This document shows, piece after piece, positions 26,606 through 35,567 of a stretch of 64,000 nt of DNA. This stretch comes from a bacterium (lineage in GTDB: Bacteria > Planctomycetota > UBA1135 > UBA2386), in NCBI GenBank assembly GCA_030432695.1, contig JAUILN010000009.1, positions 124,001 through 188,000 on the forward strand, in the 5' to 3' direction. The notes under the pieces were generated by a model. It was not told the DNA's origin. It saw nothing but the letters and a program-made list of their open reading frames with translations, and made no database searches. A program made the position numbers and the translations under genes. Within the stretch, counting starts at the first letter, position 1, and each line of letters begins with the position of its first letter.

Positions 26606-27065
26606 GGCGGGTCCCGTCCTCCCGATCGTCGTGAGATGGCTACCCTCCCTCGACGCACTCGCGGAACAGGTTCAGGCCACGGTTCTTCGTGGGGGATGTT
26701 GGTGCAGCCGCGTGTGTCCCACGCCAGCTAGTCGATATCGATGCACGTCGCTTCGAGGCGGCCCTTGTCGTCCGGCGTGTGCATGACCCGTCGTTCGGTT
26801 CTCCGGTCGAGCAGTCAGTCGGTCCGAACCTCCTCGAGGGAAGGGAGAGATCGAGTGCTTCGTCCATCTGGCCGGAATCTCGGCCTCCGGGAGCGGTCGT
26901 GACGACGTAGGCTCCAGGTGACTCCATTTCCGGTGCCCGCCATCGCTCGTCCTCCTCGACGTGGCTACTCTCGAGGGAACCACGACGCCGGTCCTTGGCC
27001 TCAGGAACCACAGGGCCTCAGGAACCACAGGGCCTCAGGAACCAACAACCCAAGCGGCAATAGTG
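26606..27065. other. Gene-free stretch upstream of the cNMP-binding gene
   Basis: These 460 bp hold several open frames with no resemblance to known proteins, no ribosome-binding sites and mixed composition, so I do not call a gene. The last part (26999-27044) is a 17-bp tandem repeat. A decayed gene cannot be excluded. Confidence 0.4.
26999..27044. repeat. 17-bp tandem repeat (about 2.7 copies)
   Basis: The unit CCTCAGGAACCACAGGG occurs at 26999-27015 and 27016-27032, with 12 bases of a third copy at 27033-27044. It lies 22 bp upstream of the cNMP-binding gene's ATG and so falls within its promoter or leader. Confidence 0.85.
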
Positions 27066-27572
27066 ATGCAGCCCGAACACTTGGAGCGACTCGCCAGATG
27101 CAGGCTGTTCTCGGGCCTCGCCCCCGGGGAACTCACCGCCGCGGTCCTCGATGCCACCGTCGTCGAGGTCGCGGCAGGCGAGACGATCTTCGGCGAAGGC
27201 GAGGAGTCGCGCCGCGCCTATGTCGTGCTCTCCGGCGAAGTCGGTATCCGGACCCACGTCCTGGACGGCCAGCAAGAGACTCTGCCCTTCCGTCCGATCC
27301 TGGTGAAGCTGGGAGTTGGCGAGGTCTTCGGCGAATTCGCGCTACTCGATGCCGAGCCTCGTTCCGCCGAAGCCAGTGCGACGATCGCCAGCACGCTTTG
27401 CGTCCTCGACGCCGATTGGCTGACCGCGCTCGCCGGCCGGCGGTCCTCGATCGCCTACAAGGTGATGCGCAACATGACGGTCGCGCTCGTCGCCCGCCTA
27501 CGAGCGACCAACGACAAGCTGCGAGGCGCCCTGGAGTACGGCTGGAAGGCGAGCGGCCTCGACAAGGCGTGA
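27066..27572 (+). CDS. Stand-alone cyclic-nucleotide-binding domain protein
   Basis: This 168-residue protein consists of one CRP/CAP-type beta-roll: LFSGLAPGELTAAV, VVEVAAGETIFGEGEESRRAYVVLSGEVGI, the phosphate-binding-cassette region VGEVFGEFALLDAEPRSAEASATI, and LCVLDADWLTAL. A helical tail (YKVMRNMTVALVARLRATNDKL) resembles the CRP dimerisation helix. There is no DNA-binding helix-turn-helix, so it is not a CRP transcription factor. It may bind cAMP or cGMP and regulate a partner, as in similar single-domain proteins. The cassette has GEFALLDAEPRSAEA, close to the usual GE-L.....R.A, so ligand binding is plausible. Short tandem repeats lie on both sides of the gene. Confidence 0.85.
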   Translation: MQPEHLERLARCRLFSGLAPGELTAAVLDATVVEVAAGETIFGEGEESRRAYVVLSGEVGIRTHVLDGQQETLPFRPILVKLGVGEVFGEFALLDAEPRSAEASATIASTLCVLDADWLTALAGRRSSIAYKVMRNMTVALVARLRATNDKLRGALEYGWKASGLDKA

Positions 27573-27622
27573 ATCCGTCCGGGCCGAGGGGCGCGAACCG
27601 GATCGAGACAGGCCTTCGCCTT

Positions 27623-27693
27623 CCCACTGTCGCGCTGTCCCACTGTCGCGCTGTCCCACTGTCGCGCTGTTTTACTGTCGCGCTGTCCCACTC
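27623..27693. repeat. 16-bp tandem repeat (about 4.4 copies)
   Basis: The unit CCCACTGTCGCGCTGT is exact at 27623-27638, 27639-27654 and 27655-27670. It recurs with two changes at 27671-27686 and is partial afterwards. It lies between the cNMP-binding gene and the end of the cardiolipin synthase gene (convergent) and contains no gene. Confidence 0.9.
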
Positions 27694-27755
27694 TCATCAC
27701 GCCAGGGACCGCGGCGTCAGGGCCTGTGGATCCTGTCCCATATGGGTGAATCGGA

Positions 27756-29210
27756 CTACAGCAGCGGGGAGAGCAGGCGGGCCAGGGAGGAGCCGGCGCG
27801 TTCCCAGGGAGGTCGGGCGGCCTCCCGCTGAAGCGAGGTCTCGTCGGCGTGGCGCAGGTCCTCGACGAATTGCGCGGCGCAGGTCTGGTTGAAGCGCTGG
27901 CCGAGGACGAACGGGTTGAGTTCGAAGTTCAGGCGGAAGCTGCGGATGTCCATGTTGGCGCTGCCGACCGAGGCGAGCCAGTCGTCGACCACCATCGCCT
28001 TGGCGTGCACGAATCCGCGTCGGTAGAGGAACACCCGCGCGCCGGCTTCGAGCAGACGCGGGTAGTAGGAGTGCGAGGCGAGTTCCACCAGCAGGTGGTC
28101 GGAGCGCTGCGGCACCAGGAGCCGCACGTCGACTCCGCGGAGCGCCGCGGCGACCAGCGCCTCCTCGATCACCGGGCTCGGCACGAAGTACGGGTTGGTG
28201 ATCCATAGCCGTTGGTCGGCCCGCTGGATCGCGAACGCGTACATCGATTCGATCGGTGACCACTCGCTGTCCGGTCCCGAGTCGATGACCTGCACGGTCT
28301 CGCCGTCGGCGTGGACACCGGGCACGGGGAAGTGCTCGGCATCGTCGATGGTCTCGCCGGTCGCGGTCAGCCAGTCCTCGGCGAAGGTCGACTGCAGGCT
28401 CAGCACCGCGGGGCCGTCGATCCGCACGTGGCTATCGCGCCACTTGCCGACCTCGGGGTCGAGACCGAGGTACTCGCGACCGATGTTGATCCCACCGGTG
28501 AACCCGACCCTCCCGTCGACGACCACGATCTTGCGGTGGTTGCGGAAGTCGATGCGGTCGCGTCGTCGCCAGCGATGCAGCGACCGGATCACCGGGCTGA
28601 AGTAGGCCGCCTGGCCGCCGGCGTCGGTCAGCGGATCCCAGAAGTCGCGGGGCAGCCGCGCGCTGCCGACGGCGTCGCAGAGCACCCGGACCTGCACGCC
28701 GCGGCGCGCGAGGTTGGCCAGGCGATCACGGAGGCTCCTGCCGGTGACGTCCGGCTGGATGATGTAGAAGCACACGTGCACGTGGTGCTGCGCCCTCTCG
28801 ACGTCGCGCAGGATCGCGCGGTAGGTCACCGCACCGTCGACCAGTAGGCGCACGTCGTTGCCGGGACTGGCGGAGGTCGAAGCCACCGCAGCGCCCAGCT
28901 CCAGCAGCCCCCGCGCGCGGGGATCCTCCCCGGCGGCGCGCTTGTCGGCATCGAGCTTGTCGCCGACGTCCAGGGCCTGGCGCACCGCGTCGATGCGCTC
29001 TCCCGCGATGCGCGAGCGGCGCCGGGTCCGCCGGTAGCGCGTGATCCCGAACAGCGCCCAGAACACCACGCCGATCACCGGCAGCAGCAGGAGGCTCAGG
29101 ACCCACGCCAGGGTCGCGGTCGGCTGGCGCCGCTCGTAGAGCAGCACCATCACGATCGCGGCGAGGTGCGCCACGAAGGCGGCACCGACGAAGAGCGACT
29201 CGAACGTCAT
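27756..29210 (-). CDS. cls: Cardiolipin synthase (phospholipase D family)
   Basis: This 484-residue enzyme has two N-terminal membrane helices (LFVGAAFVAHLAAIVMVLLY and LAWVLSLLLLPVIGVVFWALFG) followed by two phospholipase D domains. The first HKD motif is His225-x-Lys227...Asp232 (NHRKIVVVDGRVGFTGG) and the second His402-x-Lys404...Asp409 (VHAKAMVVDDWLASVGSANMD). Both are intact. The enzyme makes cardiolipin from phosphatidylglycerol at the inner membrane. Length and layout match bacterial ClsA-type enzymes. Its start overlaps the stop of the AI-2E family permease gene by four bases, so the two are co-translated. Confidence 0.95.
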   Translation of the reverse strand: MTFESLFVGAAFVAHLAAIVMVLLYERRQPTATLAWVLSLLLLPVIGVVFWALFGITRYRRTRRRSRIAGERIDAVRQALDVGDKLDADKRAAGEDPRARGLLELGAAVASTSASPGNDVRLLVDGAVTYRAILRDVERAQHHVHVCFYIIQPDVTGRSLRDRLANLARRGVQVRVLCDAVGSARLPRDFWDPLTDAGGQAAYFSPVIRSLHRWRRRDRIDFRNHRKIVVVDGRVGFTGGINIGREYLGLDPEVGKWRDSHVRIDGPAVLSLQSTFAEDWLTATGETIDDAEHFPVPGVHADGETVQVIDSGPDSEWSPIESMYAFAIQRADQRLWITNPYFVPSPVIEEALVAAALRGVDVRLLVPQRSDHLLVELASHSYYPRLLEAGARVFLYRRGFVHAKAMVVDDWLASVGSANMDIRSFRLNFELNPFVLGQRFNQTCAAQFVEDLRHADETSLQREAARPPWERAGSSLARLLSPLL

Positions 29211-30274
29211 CGCCGGGGCGCGTCGGGGTGGTCCGCGTCCTCGGGACGGTCGGCTTCACCGGAGGGGGACCGACTGTGGTCGGCAAGGATCTCGGCGATC
29301 GGTGCGGTGTAGCCGAGATGCTCCAGTGTGGTCTTCAGCGCGACGGTCAGCGGCACGGCGAGGAACACGCCGACCATCCCCCACAGCGTGCCCCAGAACA
29401 CCAGACCGAACACCACGACCACCGGGTTGAGGTCGAGCGATCTGCCGAACACGCGCGGCTCCACTACGTTGCCCGAGAGGAACTGGAGGGTCGTCGGCAG
29501 TACCAGTGCCAGGATCTTCTGGGTGCCGTCCATCTCCTGGCTCATCAGGATCACCGGTACCGGCAGCAACGAGGCGATGACCGGTCCGACGTTGGGGATG
29601 AAGTTCAGGAAGAACGCGAGGACCGCGAAGGTCAGTGCCAGTTCGACTCCGAACAGCCACAGCGTCAGACCGAACAGCAGCGCCGTCACCAGCGACACGA
29701 CTCCCTTGAGGAGCACGTAGCCGCGGATCGTGCCGCGGATCGCTTCGAAGGTCCGGTTCCGATCCGTGGGTGGCAACCCCGGTTGGAGCATCAGGAACAC
29801 CAGGAAGATCAGCACCAGCAACCCGTCGCCAGCCAGCGACAGGGTGGCGTTCGCGCCGTCCTTCACGTAGCCGGCGAGGGCCTCCGGCGGCAGGAGTCGG
29901 TCGTCGATGTCCGTCGACAGACCGAGGAAGACCAGCGCCGGGTCGAGGTAGGTGTCCTTGGCGTCCCGTAGCTGCGTCGCGTACTGGTCGGAGCGGTCCA
30001 CCATCGTGCCGACCGACGATGCGACGAGCACGGTGAAGCCGACCAGGATCGAGATCGCCAGGGCCAGCGTGGCGAACACCGACAGGCCGTGCGGAAGACG
30101 CAGTCGGTGGCTCAAACGGTCGACGACCGGCTCCAACGCGATGCCGAGGAACAGAGCGAGCACGAAGGGCACCAGCACCCCGCGTAGCAGATACAGGCAG
30201 CCGCCCAGCGCGATCGCGGTCAGGATCGTGAGGGTGATGGCCTGGATGCGGGAAGCCTGGGCGTCGAGACGCAT
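29207..30274 (-). CDS. AI-2E family transporter (PerM-like permease)
   Basis: This 355-residue polytopic protein of the AI-2E/UPF0118 family has about eight membrane segments. It begins ITLTILTAIALGGCLYLLRGVLVPFVLALFLGIALEPVVDRL and includes LVLIFLVFLMLQPG, the glycine/proline-rich FFLNFIPNVGPVIASLLPVPVI, LSGNVVEPRVFGRSLDLNPVVVVFGLVFWG and MVGVFLAVPLTVALK, all family hallmarks. Members export small molecules or ions, and few are assigned; the autoinducer name should not be read as function here. It is coupled by overlap to cardiolipin synthase downstream. The ATG at 30274 precedes the first helix; the upstream frame is Arg-rich and non-conserved. Confidence 0.88.
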   Translation of the reverse strand: MRLDAQASRIQAITLTILTAIALGGCLYLLRGVLVPFVLALFLGIALEPVVDRLSHRLRLPHGLSVFATLALAISILVGFTVLVASSVGTMVDRSDQYATQLRDAKDTYLDPALVFLGLSTDIDDRLLPPEALAGYVKDGANATLSLAGDGLLVLIFLVFLMLQPGLPPTDRNRTFEAIRGTIRGYVLLKGVVSLVTALLFGLTLWLFGVELALTFAVLAFFLNFIPNVGPVIASLLPVPVILMSQEMDGTQKILALVLPTTLQFLSGNVVEPRVFGRSLDLNPVVVVFGLVFWGTLWGMVGVFLAVPLTVALKTTLEHLGYTAPIAEILADHSRSPSGEADRPEDADHPDAPRR

Positions 30275-30377
30275 GGGGAGGCGGCGCGGGTCGGGGTTCC
30301 TTCCGGAGGCTTCGGATTGAAACCGAGACCGCGCGTCGGATCGATCGCGCAGATCGGTGTTCTGCGGACCCGCACGG

Positions 30378-30401
30378 CGGCGGTTTCTGCAAACCGCCGC
30401 A
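30378..30401 (-). terminator. Strong hairpin after the ECF sigma gene
   Basis: A perfect 10-bp stem GCGGCGGTTT (30378-30387) and AAACCGCCGC (30392-30401) with the loop CTGC lies 21 bp past the stop codon of the ECF sigma gene. There is no T-tract on the minus strand, so it is either a structure-only terminator or an mRNA 3'-end stabiliser. Confidence 0.45.
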
Positions 30402-30422
30402 GGTCGTGCCGAGGCGGTGCGC

Positions 30423-31034
30423 TCAGGAACGGCGGCGGACGATCTCACCGGCGAGCTTCACCAACGCCACCCGGTGCATCTCGCGCGCGGCGTCCGCCGT
30501 GGGGCGGCCGGTCCTCTCGGCCACGTCCTTCCAGCTGAACCCCGCGTAGTCACGCAGCAGGATCAGGTCGCGGTGCCGTTCCTCCAGCGCAGACAGGCAC
30601 TCCTCGACCAACTCGGCGCCCTCGCTGCGGATCAACGCGTCCAGCGGCGCGGTCCGCTCGCTCGGGGGCTCGATCTTCGGTGCCTCGGGGTCGGCGCCCT
30701 GCATCGGGACCTCGCCCTTCGCGGTGCGCTTCTTGGCCGAGTAGTAGTCGTTCCGGTCGGTGATCTGGTGCTCGGCGATGGTCGACAGCCAGTGGATGAA
30801 GCTGGCGTCGTCGCGCATCTCGAAGTCCTCGAAGCGCCGCACCGCCGCCGCGAAGGTGTCCTGCATGATGTCGGCGGACTCCAGCCGGCTGCGCAGCCGC
30901 GGCCCGAGGCGGATCCGGACGATCCGACGCACCCGGTCCTGGTAGCGATCGAACAGGCGATTGAGCGCTTCACCGTCGCCGTCCTGCGCACGGCGGACCA
31001 GGTCCAGCGTCTTGGTGAAGTCTTCGGAACTCAT
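30423..31034 (-). CDS. ECF-type sigma factor, planctomycete-type
   Basis: This 203-residue sigma-70 family protein has region 2 at about residues 10-90 (LFDRYQDRVRRIVRIRLGPRLRSRLESADIMQDTFAAAVRRFEDF) and region 4 at about 140-200 (CLSALEERHRDLILLRDYAGFSWKDVAERTGRPTADAAREMHRVAL). A charged linker with KKRTAKGEVPMQGADPEAP lies between them. The RLRSRLESADIMQD style is common in the expanded ECF set of Planctomycetota. No anti-sigma gene is adjacent: upstream lies a HEAT-like gene on the same strand, 124 bp away, and downstream a permease 148 bp away. The regulon is unknown. Confidence 0.88.
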   Translation of the reverse strand: MSSEDFTKTLDLVRRAQDGDGEALNRLFDRYQDRVRRIVRIRLGPRLRSRLESADIMQDTFAAAVRRFEDFEMRDDASFIHWLSTIAEHQITDRNDYYSAKKRTAKGEVPMQGADPEAPKIEPPSERTAPLDALIRSEGAELVEECLSALEERHRDLILLRDYAGFSWKDVAERTGRPTADAAREMHRVALVKLAGEIVRRRS

Positions 31035-31158
31035 CGGGACGGAAGGCGCGGGGCATCGCGCGGTCGGGAAGGCTACCCGGATGGCGGGGCGCTGTCTCGA
31101 TTCCAGGCCGGCTGCGGAGGTTTCCGGGCTGGCGGCCGCGATCGGTTCCGGTGGCCCG

Positions 31159-33333
31159 TCAGTGGCGCCTCTTCAGGATCTCTGAGACGATCGGGATCGC
31201 GAAGTCCGGGACCCAGTCGGCCGCCAGGTCGCGCTCGAGTTGCTCCCGGACCTTCTCGAGCAGCGGTTCGTGCTCGAGCCGGGCGGTCAGGGCTGCCAGC
31301 GCCGGGCGTAGCGTCTCTTCCTCTCGGAACTGGCAGCCGTGGTGGAGGATCCGGAGGAGCAGCGTCTGTGCCGTCTCCGCTTCGTTGTCGGTGCGGCGTG
31401 GCGCCGCGCCGAGCCAGGTGCAGATCCGGGCGACCTCCAGCGGGTGACCGTCCTGGCGGGTGAGGCTGCGGCTGACCAGCAGCGCGTGTTCCATCGTCGG
31501 CGGCGCGAGCTGGATCCACAGCTCGTCGAGCGCGGTGTCGGCGTGGATCCAGAAGTTCTGGTCGAGCTGGTCGACGGGCTCGTACCTCGAGAACGGCCCC
31601 GTGCGCAGCTCGCGGATCAGCGGGACCGCGGCGGTGGCAGCCTGGCGCTCGGCAAGTGCCAGTGCCCGGGCCCCGAGTTCCACCTCCATCGGCGAGCGGC
31701 TGCGCAGAAGTTCCATGAGCCCGTGGACCGGACCGTCGACGCGGATCGCGAAGCGCTGCCGGGTGACGCCCAGGAACGACTCGACGTAGGCCCGCTGCTG
31801 TTCGACGCGCTGCGCGAGCGTGCGCCGGTCGATCTCCGGACCCTCCCAGGCGAGCTGCGCGGCGCGCAGATCGAAGGCCTCGATCGGCGGGACCGACTTC
31901 GGCGTGACCCGCCCCGACCAGGGGCCGAGGCGCATGTAGAGGTCGAGCGCCCACAGCTGGGTCAGCGGGTCGTTGCGCCGGATTTCGGCCTCGATGCGCG
32001 GCAGCACTGCGGCGTGGGCGGTGCTGAGTCGCGCGATCAGCGGCGCCAGCAGGCGTCCGGCGGGAGTGCCGCGGGAGATGGCGGCAGGGGCGCCGCCGCC
32101 GCGGAAGGTGCGGTCGACCAGTGCCTGGCCGGTGAACACCCCGAAGCCGGCGAGGCGTTCGAACAGCTCCTCGCCCTCCGTCGCGTCCTCGGCGACCAGG
32201 AACGCGTCGAGCAGCTCGTCGACCTGTTGGCGGATCCGCAGGCTGCGGGTCCGCTCGCGCGGGCTCGGTGCCGGGCCGAGCCAGCTCACACAGGCGGCTT
32301 CGAGAATCGACTTCACGGCCTGGGCGGCAGCGACGGGAACGGGCGCATCGGCGTCCCAGGACCCGGCGAGGTCCTGAAGTTCCGAGACCGCGGGCAGCGC
32401 GTCGCGCCCGAGCGAGACCAGCACCTCGATCGCCGCGAGCTTCTGGCATTCGCGGGAGCCGCCGCGCGTGCAGCGGACCAGGGCCGCGGTGGCCCGTGCC
32501 GGCTGCGGCGGATGGGCCAGTAGCGCCGCCTTGGCCGCCAGCACGTCGTCTTCCGGAGCGTCCGAGTCGCCGAGCGTCCACAGCCAGGCGGGAGCGGCTC
32601 GCGGGTCGTCGGGAGCGAGGATGCGTACCGCACGGGCCACGCTCCGCACCGTCGATCGGATCTGCGAGGTCGTCAGTCCCCGCGCGAGACGGGTCTCCTC
32701 GAGCGTGCCGTCGAGCGCTTGGAGCAGGCCGTCGAGCGCGTCCTGCGCCGCGGGCCCGCGCGCGGCGAGCGTCTGCGCGACGAACTGCACCGCGAACGGA
32801 TCCGAGGGGCGGGCAGCGAGCCAGTGACCGAGTTCGGCACTCGTGAGGTCCGCTGCGATCGAGCGACGGGAGTTCCGGATCAGCGCGGCGAACTCCACGC
32901 GAGACCGCGCTCCGGACGGGCTGACGACCCGCCGGCCGTAGGTGCGGGCATGCTGGGCGAGCCGCTCGACGCGGTCCTCGTCGACGGTGAAGAGCGCCGC
33001 GTCGGAGGGCTCCGCGGCCCATGCGTCGACGCGGGCGAGCAGCTCGAGCGCCGGCCACCAGGTCGTCGAGTGCTCTTCGGCGAGCATGGTGCGCAGCGCC
33101 GGGGCCCACGCGCCGCTGGCCGGGCCCAGTCGATCGAGGAGCGCCAACGGGACGTCGAGCTCCTGCTGCCAGAGACCGCGCTCCACCGCCTTCCACTGCT
33201 CTTCGGGTGGCGCTTCGACGAGCGAGTCGACCTGCCGGTCGAAGAGGGTCGCACGGTCCTGGGCGTTCGGCGACGCGACCGTGGCCAGTCCCGCAGCTAG
33301 AAGAGCCGTCGCAGCCTGTCGGAATCCGGTCAT
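31159..33333 (-). CDS. Secreted HEAT-like protein, third of three tandem paralogs
   Basis: This 724-residue exported protein has the signal MTGFRQAATALLAAGLATVASPNAQ. It is helical and Ala/Leu/Arg-rich, with HEAT-like helix pairs throughout. The most recognisable match to the two upstream paralogs is RQQVDELLDAFLVAEDATEGEELFERLAGFGVFTGQALVDR, where the others carry VESLLDQLLTTDDP or ADAVLDELLATDDP followed by LERL-x-x-x-G. It is the most diverged copy and lacks their PWC-x-PF motif. Its ATG overlaps the previous stop by four bases. A longer open frame running through the upstream gene is out of register with the conserved protein and was rejected. No enzyme motif is visible. Confidence 0.7.
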   Translation of the reverse strand: MTGFRQAATALLAAGLATVASPNAQDRATLFDRQVDSLVEAPPEEQWKAVERGLWQQELDVPLALLDRLGPASGAWAPALRTMLAEEHSTTWWPALELLARVDAWAAEPSDAALFTVDEDRVERLAQHARTYGRRVVSPSGARSRVEFAALIRNSRRSIAADLTSAELGHWLAARPSDPFAVQFVAQTLAARGPAAQDALDGLLQALDGTLEETRLARGLTTSQIRSTVRSVARAVRILAPDDPRAAPAWLWTLGDSDAPEDDVLAAKAALLAHPPQPARATAALVRCTRGGSRECQKLAAIEVLVSLGRDALPAVSELQDLAGSWDADAPVPVAAAQAVKSILEAACVSWLGPAPSPRERTRSLRIRQQVDELLDAFLVAEDATEGEELFERLAGFGVFTGQALVDRTFRGGGAPAAISRGTPAGRLLAPLIARLSTAHAAVLPRIEAEIRRNDPLTQLWALDLYMRLGPWSGRVTPKSVPPIEAFDLRAAQLAWEGPEIDRRTLAQRVEQQRAYVESFLGVTRQRFAIRVDGPVHGLMELLRSRSPMEVELGARALALAERQAATAAVPLIRELRTGPFSRYEPVDQLDQNFWIHADTALDELWIQLAPPTMEHALLVSRSLTRQDGHPLEVARICTWLGAAPRRTDNEAETAQTLLLRILHHGCQFREEETLRPALAALTARLEHEPLLEKVREQLERDLAADWVPDFAIPIVSEILKRRH

Positions 33334-35450
33334 CGCAGTTTCTCCACGAGAGCCTTCTCCACATCGGTGAGTTCGGTGTCGGCGAGGAGGCGTTCGAGTT
33401 CGGTGGACGATGCGTCGGCCAAGGGTGCGAAGGGCTGCAGCCGTTCGAGGATCGCTCGGCGTAGCTCGGGGGTCTCGGGACCACGCGCGTTGCGGAGGGT
33501 CATGAACAGCAGGTGCAGCAGCCAGTCGGGCGTGCCCAGGGCGGCTCCCAGGTGCCGCACCGCGCGGGTCGCCTCCTCGCGGGTGACCCCGCCGATCAGC
33601 AGCAACCCCTCGAGTTCGGCCCTCGAATCGAGGCGTTCCGGCGCGAGGTGCAGCAGCGCATGCGCCGCCTCGTGGCGGCATTCGAAGACGTGGTACTCGT
33701 CGCTGCTGTGCACCAGATCGAGTTGCTCCGCCGACGCGGCGAGGACTTCCAGGCGGTCGAGCAGCGCCAGTCCGACCGGTGGCGTGCGACCGTTCAGTGC
33801 GGCGGTTGCCAGGAGGATCGACCTCACGTCGGTCGAGTCGAGTCGTTCCAGCAGCTCGGCCTCGTCGAGTTCGGTGAAGACCGGCTGCGGATCGGCCAGG
33901 CGGGTGACGACGGTGCCGTAGTGCTCGTAGACGTCGCGGTGGCGGATCCGGTCGTGGCGGTCGGCGGCGCGCCGGGCGAGGTCGAGCGTGGTGAGTTGGT
34001 CGTCGTCGAGCAGCGGGTAGTCGGAGGGCGCGAACGGATCGCACCACGGTAGCCAGTGGGCGAGCAGCGACAGCGCGCGCAGCGCCACCTCGGGGCCGGC
34101 GCGGGGGATCTCCTCGCGCAGACGCCGCAGCGCGCTCCCCGCCGCGGGACCCATGCGCTGCGCCAGACTCCGGAAGGCTCGGAGCCGATACAGCGGCGTC
34201 GGTCGGGCCCACGCGGTGTCGCCGGCACCGGCGAGGATGCGGTCGACGAGCGCGTGGGCGGTGAACGGACCGAGTGCTGCGAGGCGTTCGAGGGTCTGGT
34301 CGGACAGCTCGGGATCGTCGGTGGTCAGAAGTTGGTCGAGCAGGGACTCGACCTCCTTGCGGATCGCCAGCGCGCGCGGCGACGCAGAGGACGGGTCCTT
34401 GCTGCTGCCGAGGCTCGCGCCGAGCGCCGCCGTCTCGATCGCGGTCACCGCGTCGAGGCACACCGCGCGGAGACCGTCGTCGCCCGCATCCTCGGCGAGC
34501 CGTCGCAGGTCGGGCACCGCCGACAGGGCGCGGTCGCCGAGACCTGCGACGAGTCGCACCGCGAGCGCCGCTGCCTCGGCGGACTCTGCGGCTTCGAGCG
34601 CCGTGCGCAGCGCCGGCAGTGCGCCTTCGCCGCGGCGGCCAAGCGCGTCGAGCGCGTCGACGGCGCGGGTTCGCAGCGCTGCGTCGCACTCCCGATCGAA
34701 CGCCACGCGACCCAGAGCCAGCGCGGCCCGCGGATCGTCGGTCGCGAGCGTGGCGAGGGTGCGAGCCACCGCGCGGTCGGCAGCGTCTTGCCAGGTGGTG
34801 CGCAGGCCACCTGCGAACCGGATCTCGTCGACGCTCTCGACCAGCCGCAGCGTCAGCGCGGCGACCGCGCGCTCGTCGACGGCGCCGGAGGTGCGCAGCA
34901 GGTCGGCGGCGAGTTCGATCGTGAACGGGTTGCGGCTCTGTTCGATCAGGGTCACCCACTCGGACGGGTGGCCGCGCGGGTCGGCCAGCGCGCGGCTGCC
35001 GACCTCGACCTCCAGCAGCGCGACCTCGTTGCGCAGCGAGTTGGCGGACGGCGCGCGCCCACCGCGGGTCGCGGCTCTGGCGCGCAGCCGCTCCGAGCGC
35101 GCGGGGTCGTCGGTGATGCGCGGCGGCGGTGGGTCGGCGGGAAGGAACGCGGTGAGGCGCGCGAGCAACGACGCGGCGGTCAGCCAGGTCGCCGGGTCCT
35201 CGCGCTCGTACTCCTGCAGTACGAGCGGCAGGACGCGCGCCGCGTCGGGGCCTTCGCGGTCGATGGCGGCGCGGGCCGGGCTCGGCTCGCCGGTCTTCCA
35301 CGCCTGCCGGACGGCGACTTCCAGCGAGGGCTCGCCGGGCGTGCTGGGCCCGGATGGATCCTGTGCGCGGCCCACAGCGCAGAGCCCGAGGAGGGTCGGG
35401 ATCGCGAGGAGCGGGCCTGCGCCTGCGAGGGGTCGGGCAGGAAGGCGCAT
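33330..35450 (-). CDS. Secreted HEAT-like protein, second of three tandem paralogs
   Basis: This 706-residue protein has a signal peptide (GAGPLLAIPTLLGLCAVGRAQ) and a long helical body. It matches the first paralog in order along its length: DPATWLTAASLLARLTAFLP, then FTIELAADLLRTSG, VESLLDQLLTTDDPELSDQTLERLAALG, LPWCDPFAPSDYPLLD, and the C-terminal LAPERLDSRAELEGLLL. The stop overlaps the third paralog's ATG, and its start lies 117 bp after the first paralog. The conserved WC and DYPLLD segment may mark a functional surface, but I recognise no named domain. Export and HEAT-like structure suggest an envelope scaffold. Confidence 0.7.
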   Translation of the reverse strand: MRLPARPLAGAGPLLAIPTLLGLCAVGRAQDPSGPSTPGEPSLEVAVRQAWKTGEPSPARAAIDREGPDAARVLPLVLQEYEREDPATWLTAASLLARLTAFLPADPPPPRITDDPARSERLRARAATRGGRAPSANSLRNEVALLEVEVGSRALADPRGHPSEWVTLIEQSRNPFTIELAADLLRTSGAVDERAVAALTLRLVESVDEIRFAGGLRTTWQDAADRAVARTLATLATDDPRAALALGRVAFDRECDAALRTRAVDALDALGRRGEGALPALRTALEAAESAEAAALAVRLVAGLGDRALSAVPDLRRLAEDAGDDGLRAVCLDAVTAIETAALGASLGSSKDPSSASPRALAIRKEVESLLDQLLTTDDPELSDQTLERLAALGPFTAHALVDRILAGAGDTAWARPTPLYRLRAFRSLAQRMGPAAGSALRRLREEIPRAGPEVALRALSLLAHWLPWCDPFAPSDYPLLDDDQLTTLDLARRAADRHDRIRHRDVYEHYGTVVTRLADPQPVFTELDEAELLERLDSTDVRSILLATAALNGRTPPVGLALLDRLEVLAASAEQLDLVHSSDEYHVFECRHEAAHALLHLAPERLDSRAELEGLLLIGGVTREEATRAVRHLGAALGTPDWLLHLLFMTLRNARGPETPELRRAILERLQPFAPLADASSTELERLLADTELTDVEKALVEKLR

Positions 35451-35567
35451 GGCAGCGAGGATACCGGGCCGGCCTTCGGCGGTTACCCGGTGCGGGCCTC
35501 GGAGGCGCCTTCCGATGCAAACACTGCTTGGTCGCTCAGGAGGACTGCCCGGGATCGGGCCAGCCGG

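Noticed and set aside
26640..27011. Possible small gene on the minus strand of about 123 codons
   Set aside because: It has no homology I recognise and no ribosome-binding site, is rich in Ser, Arg and Thr in a low-complexity way, and overlaps a tandem repeat.
29207..30274. Autoinducer-2 exporter in a quorum-sensing system
   Set aside because: The AI-2E family name is historical. No luxS, lsr or sensor gene is nearby, and the gene is coupled to cardiolipin synthase.
31159..35520. One giant protein of 1,453 residues spanning two HEAT-like genes
   Set aside because: The first half is an Arg/Pro-rich out-of-frame shadow of the second paralog. The real protein begins at 33333 with a signal peptide and a four-base overlap.
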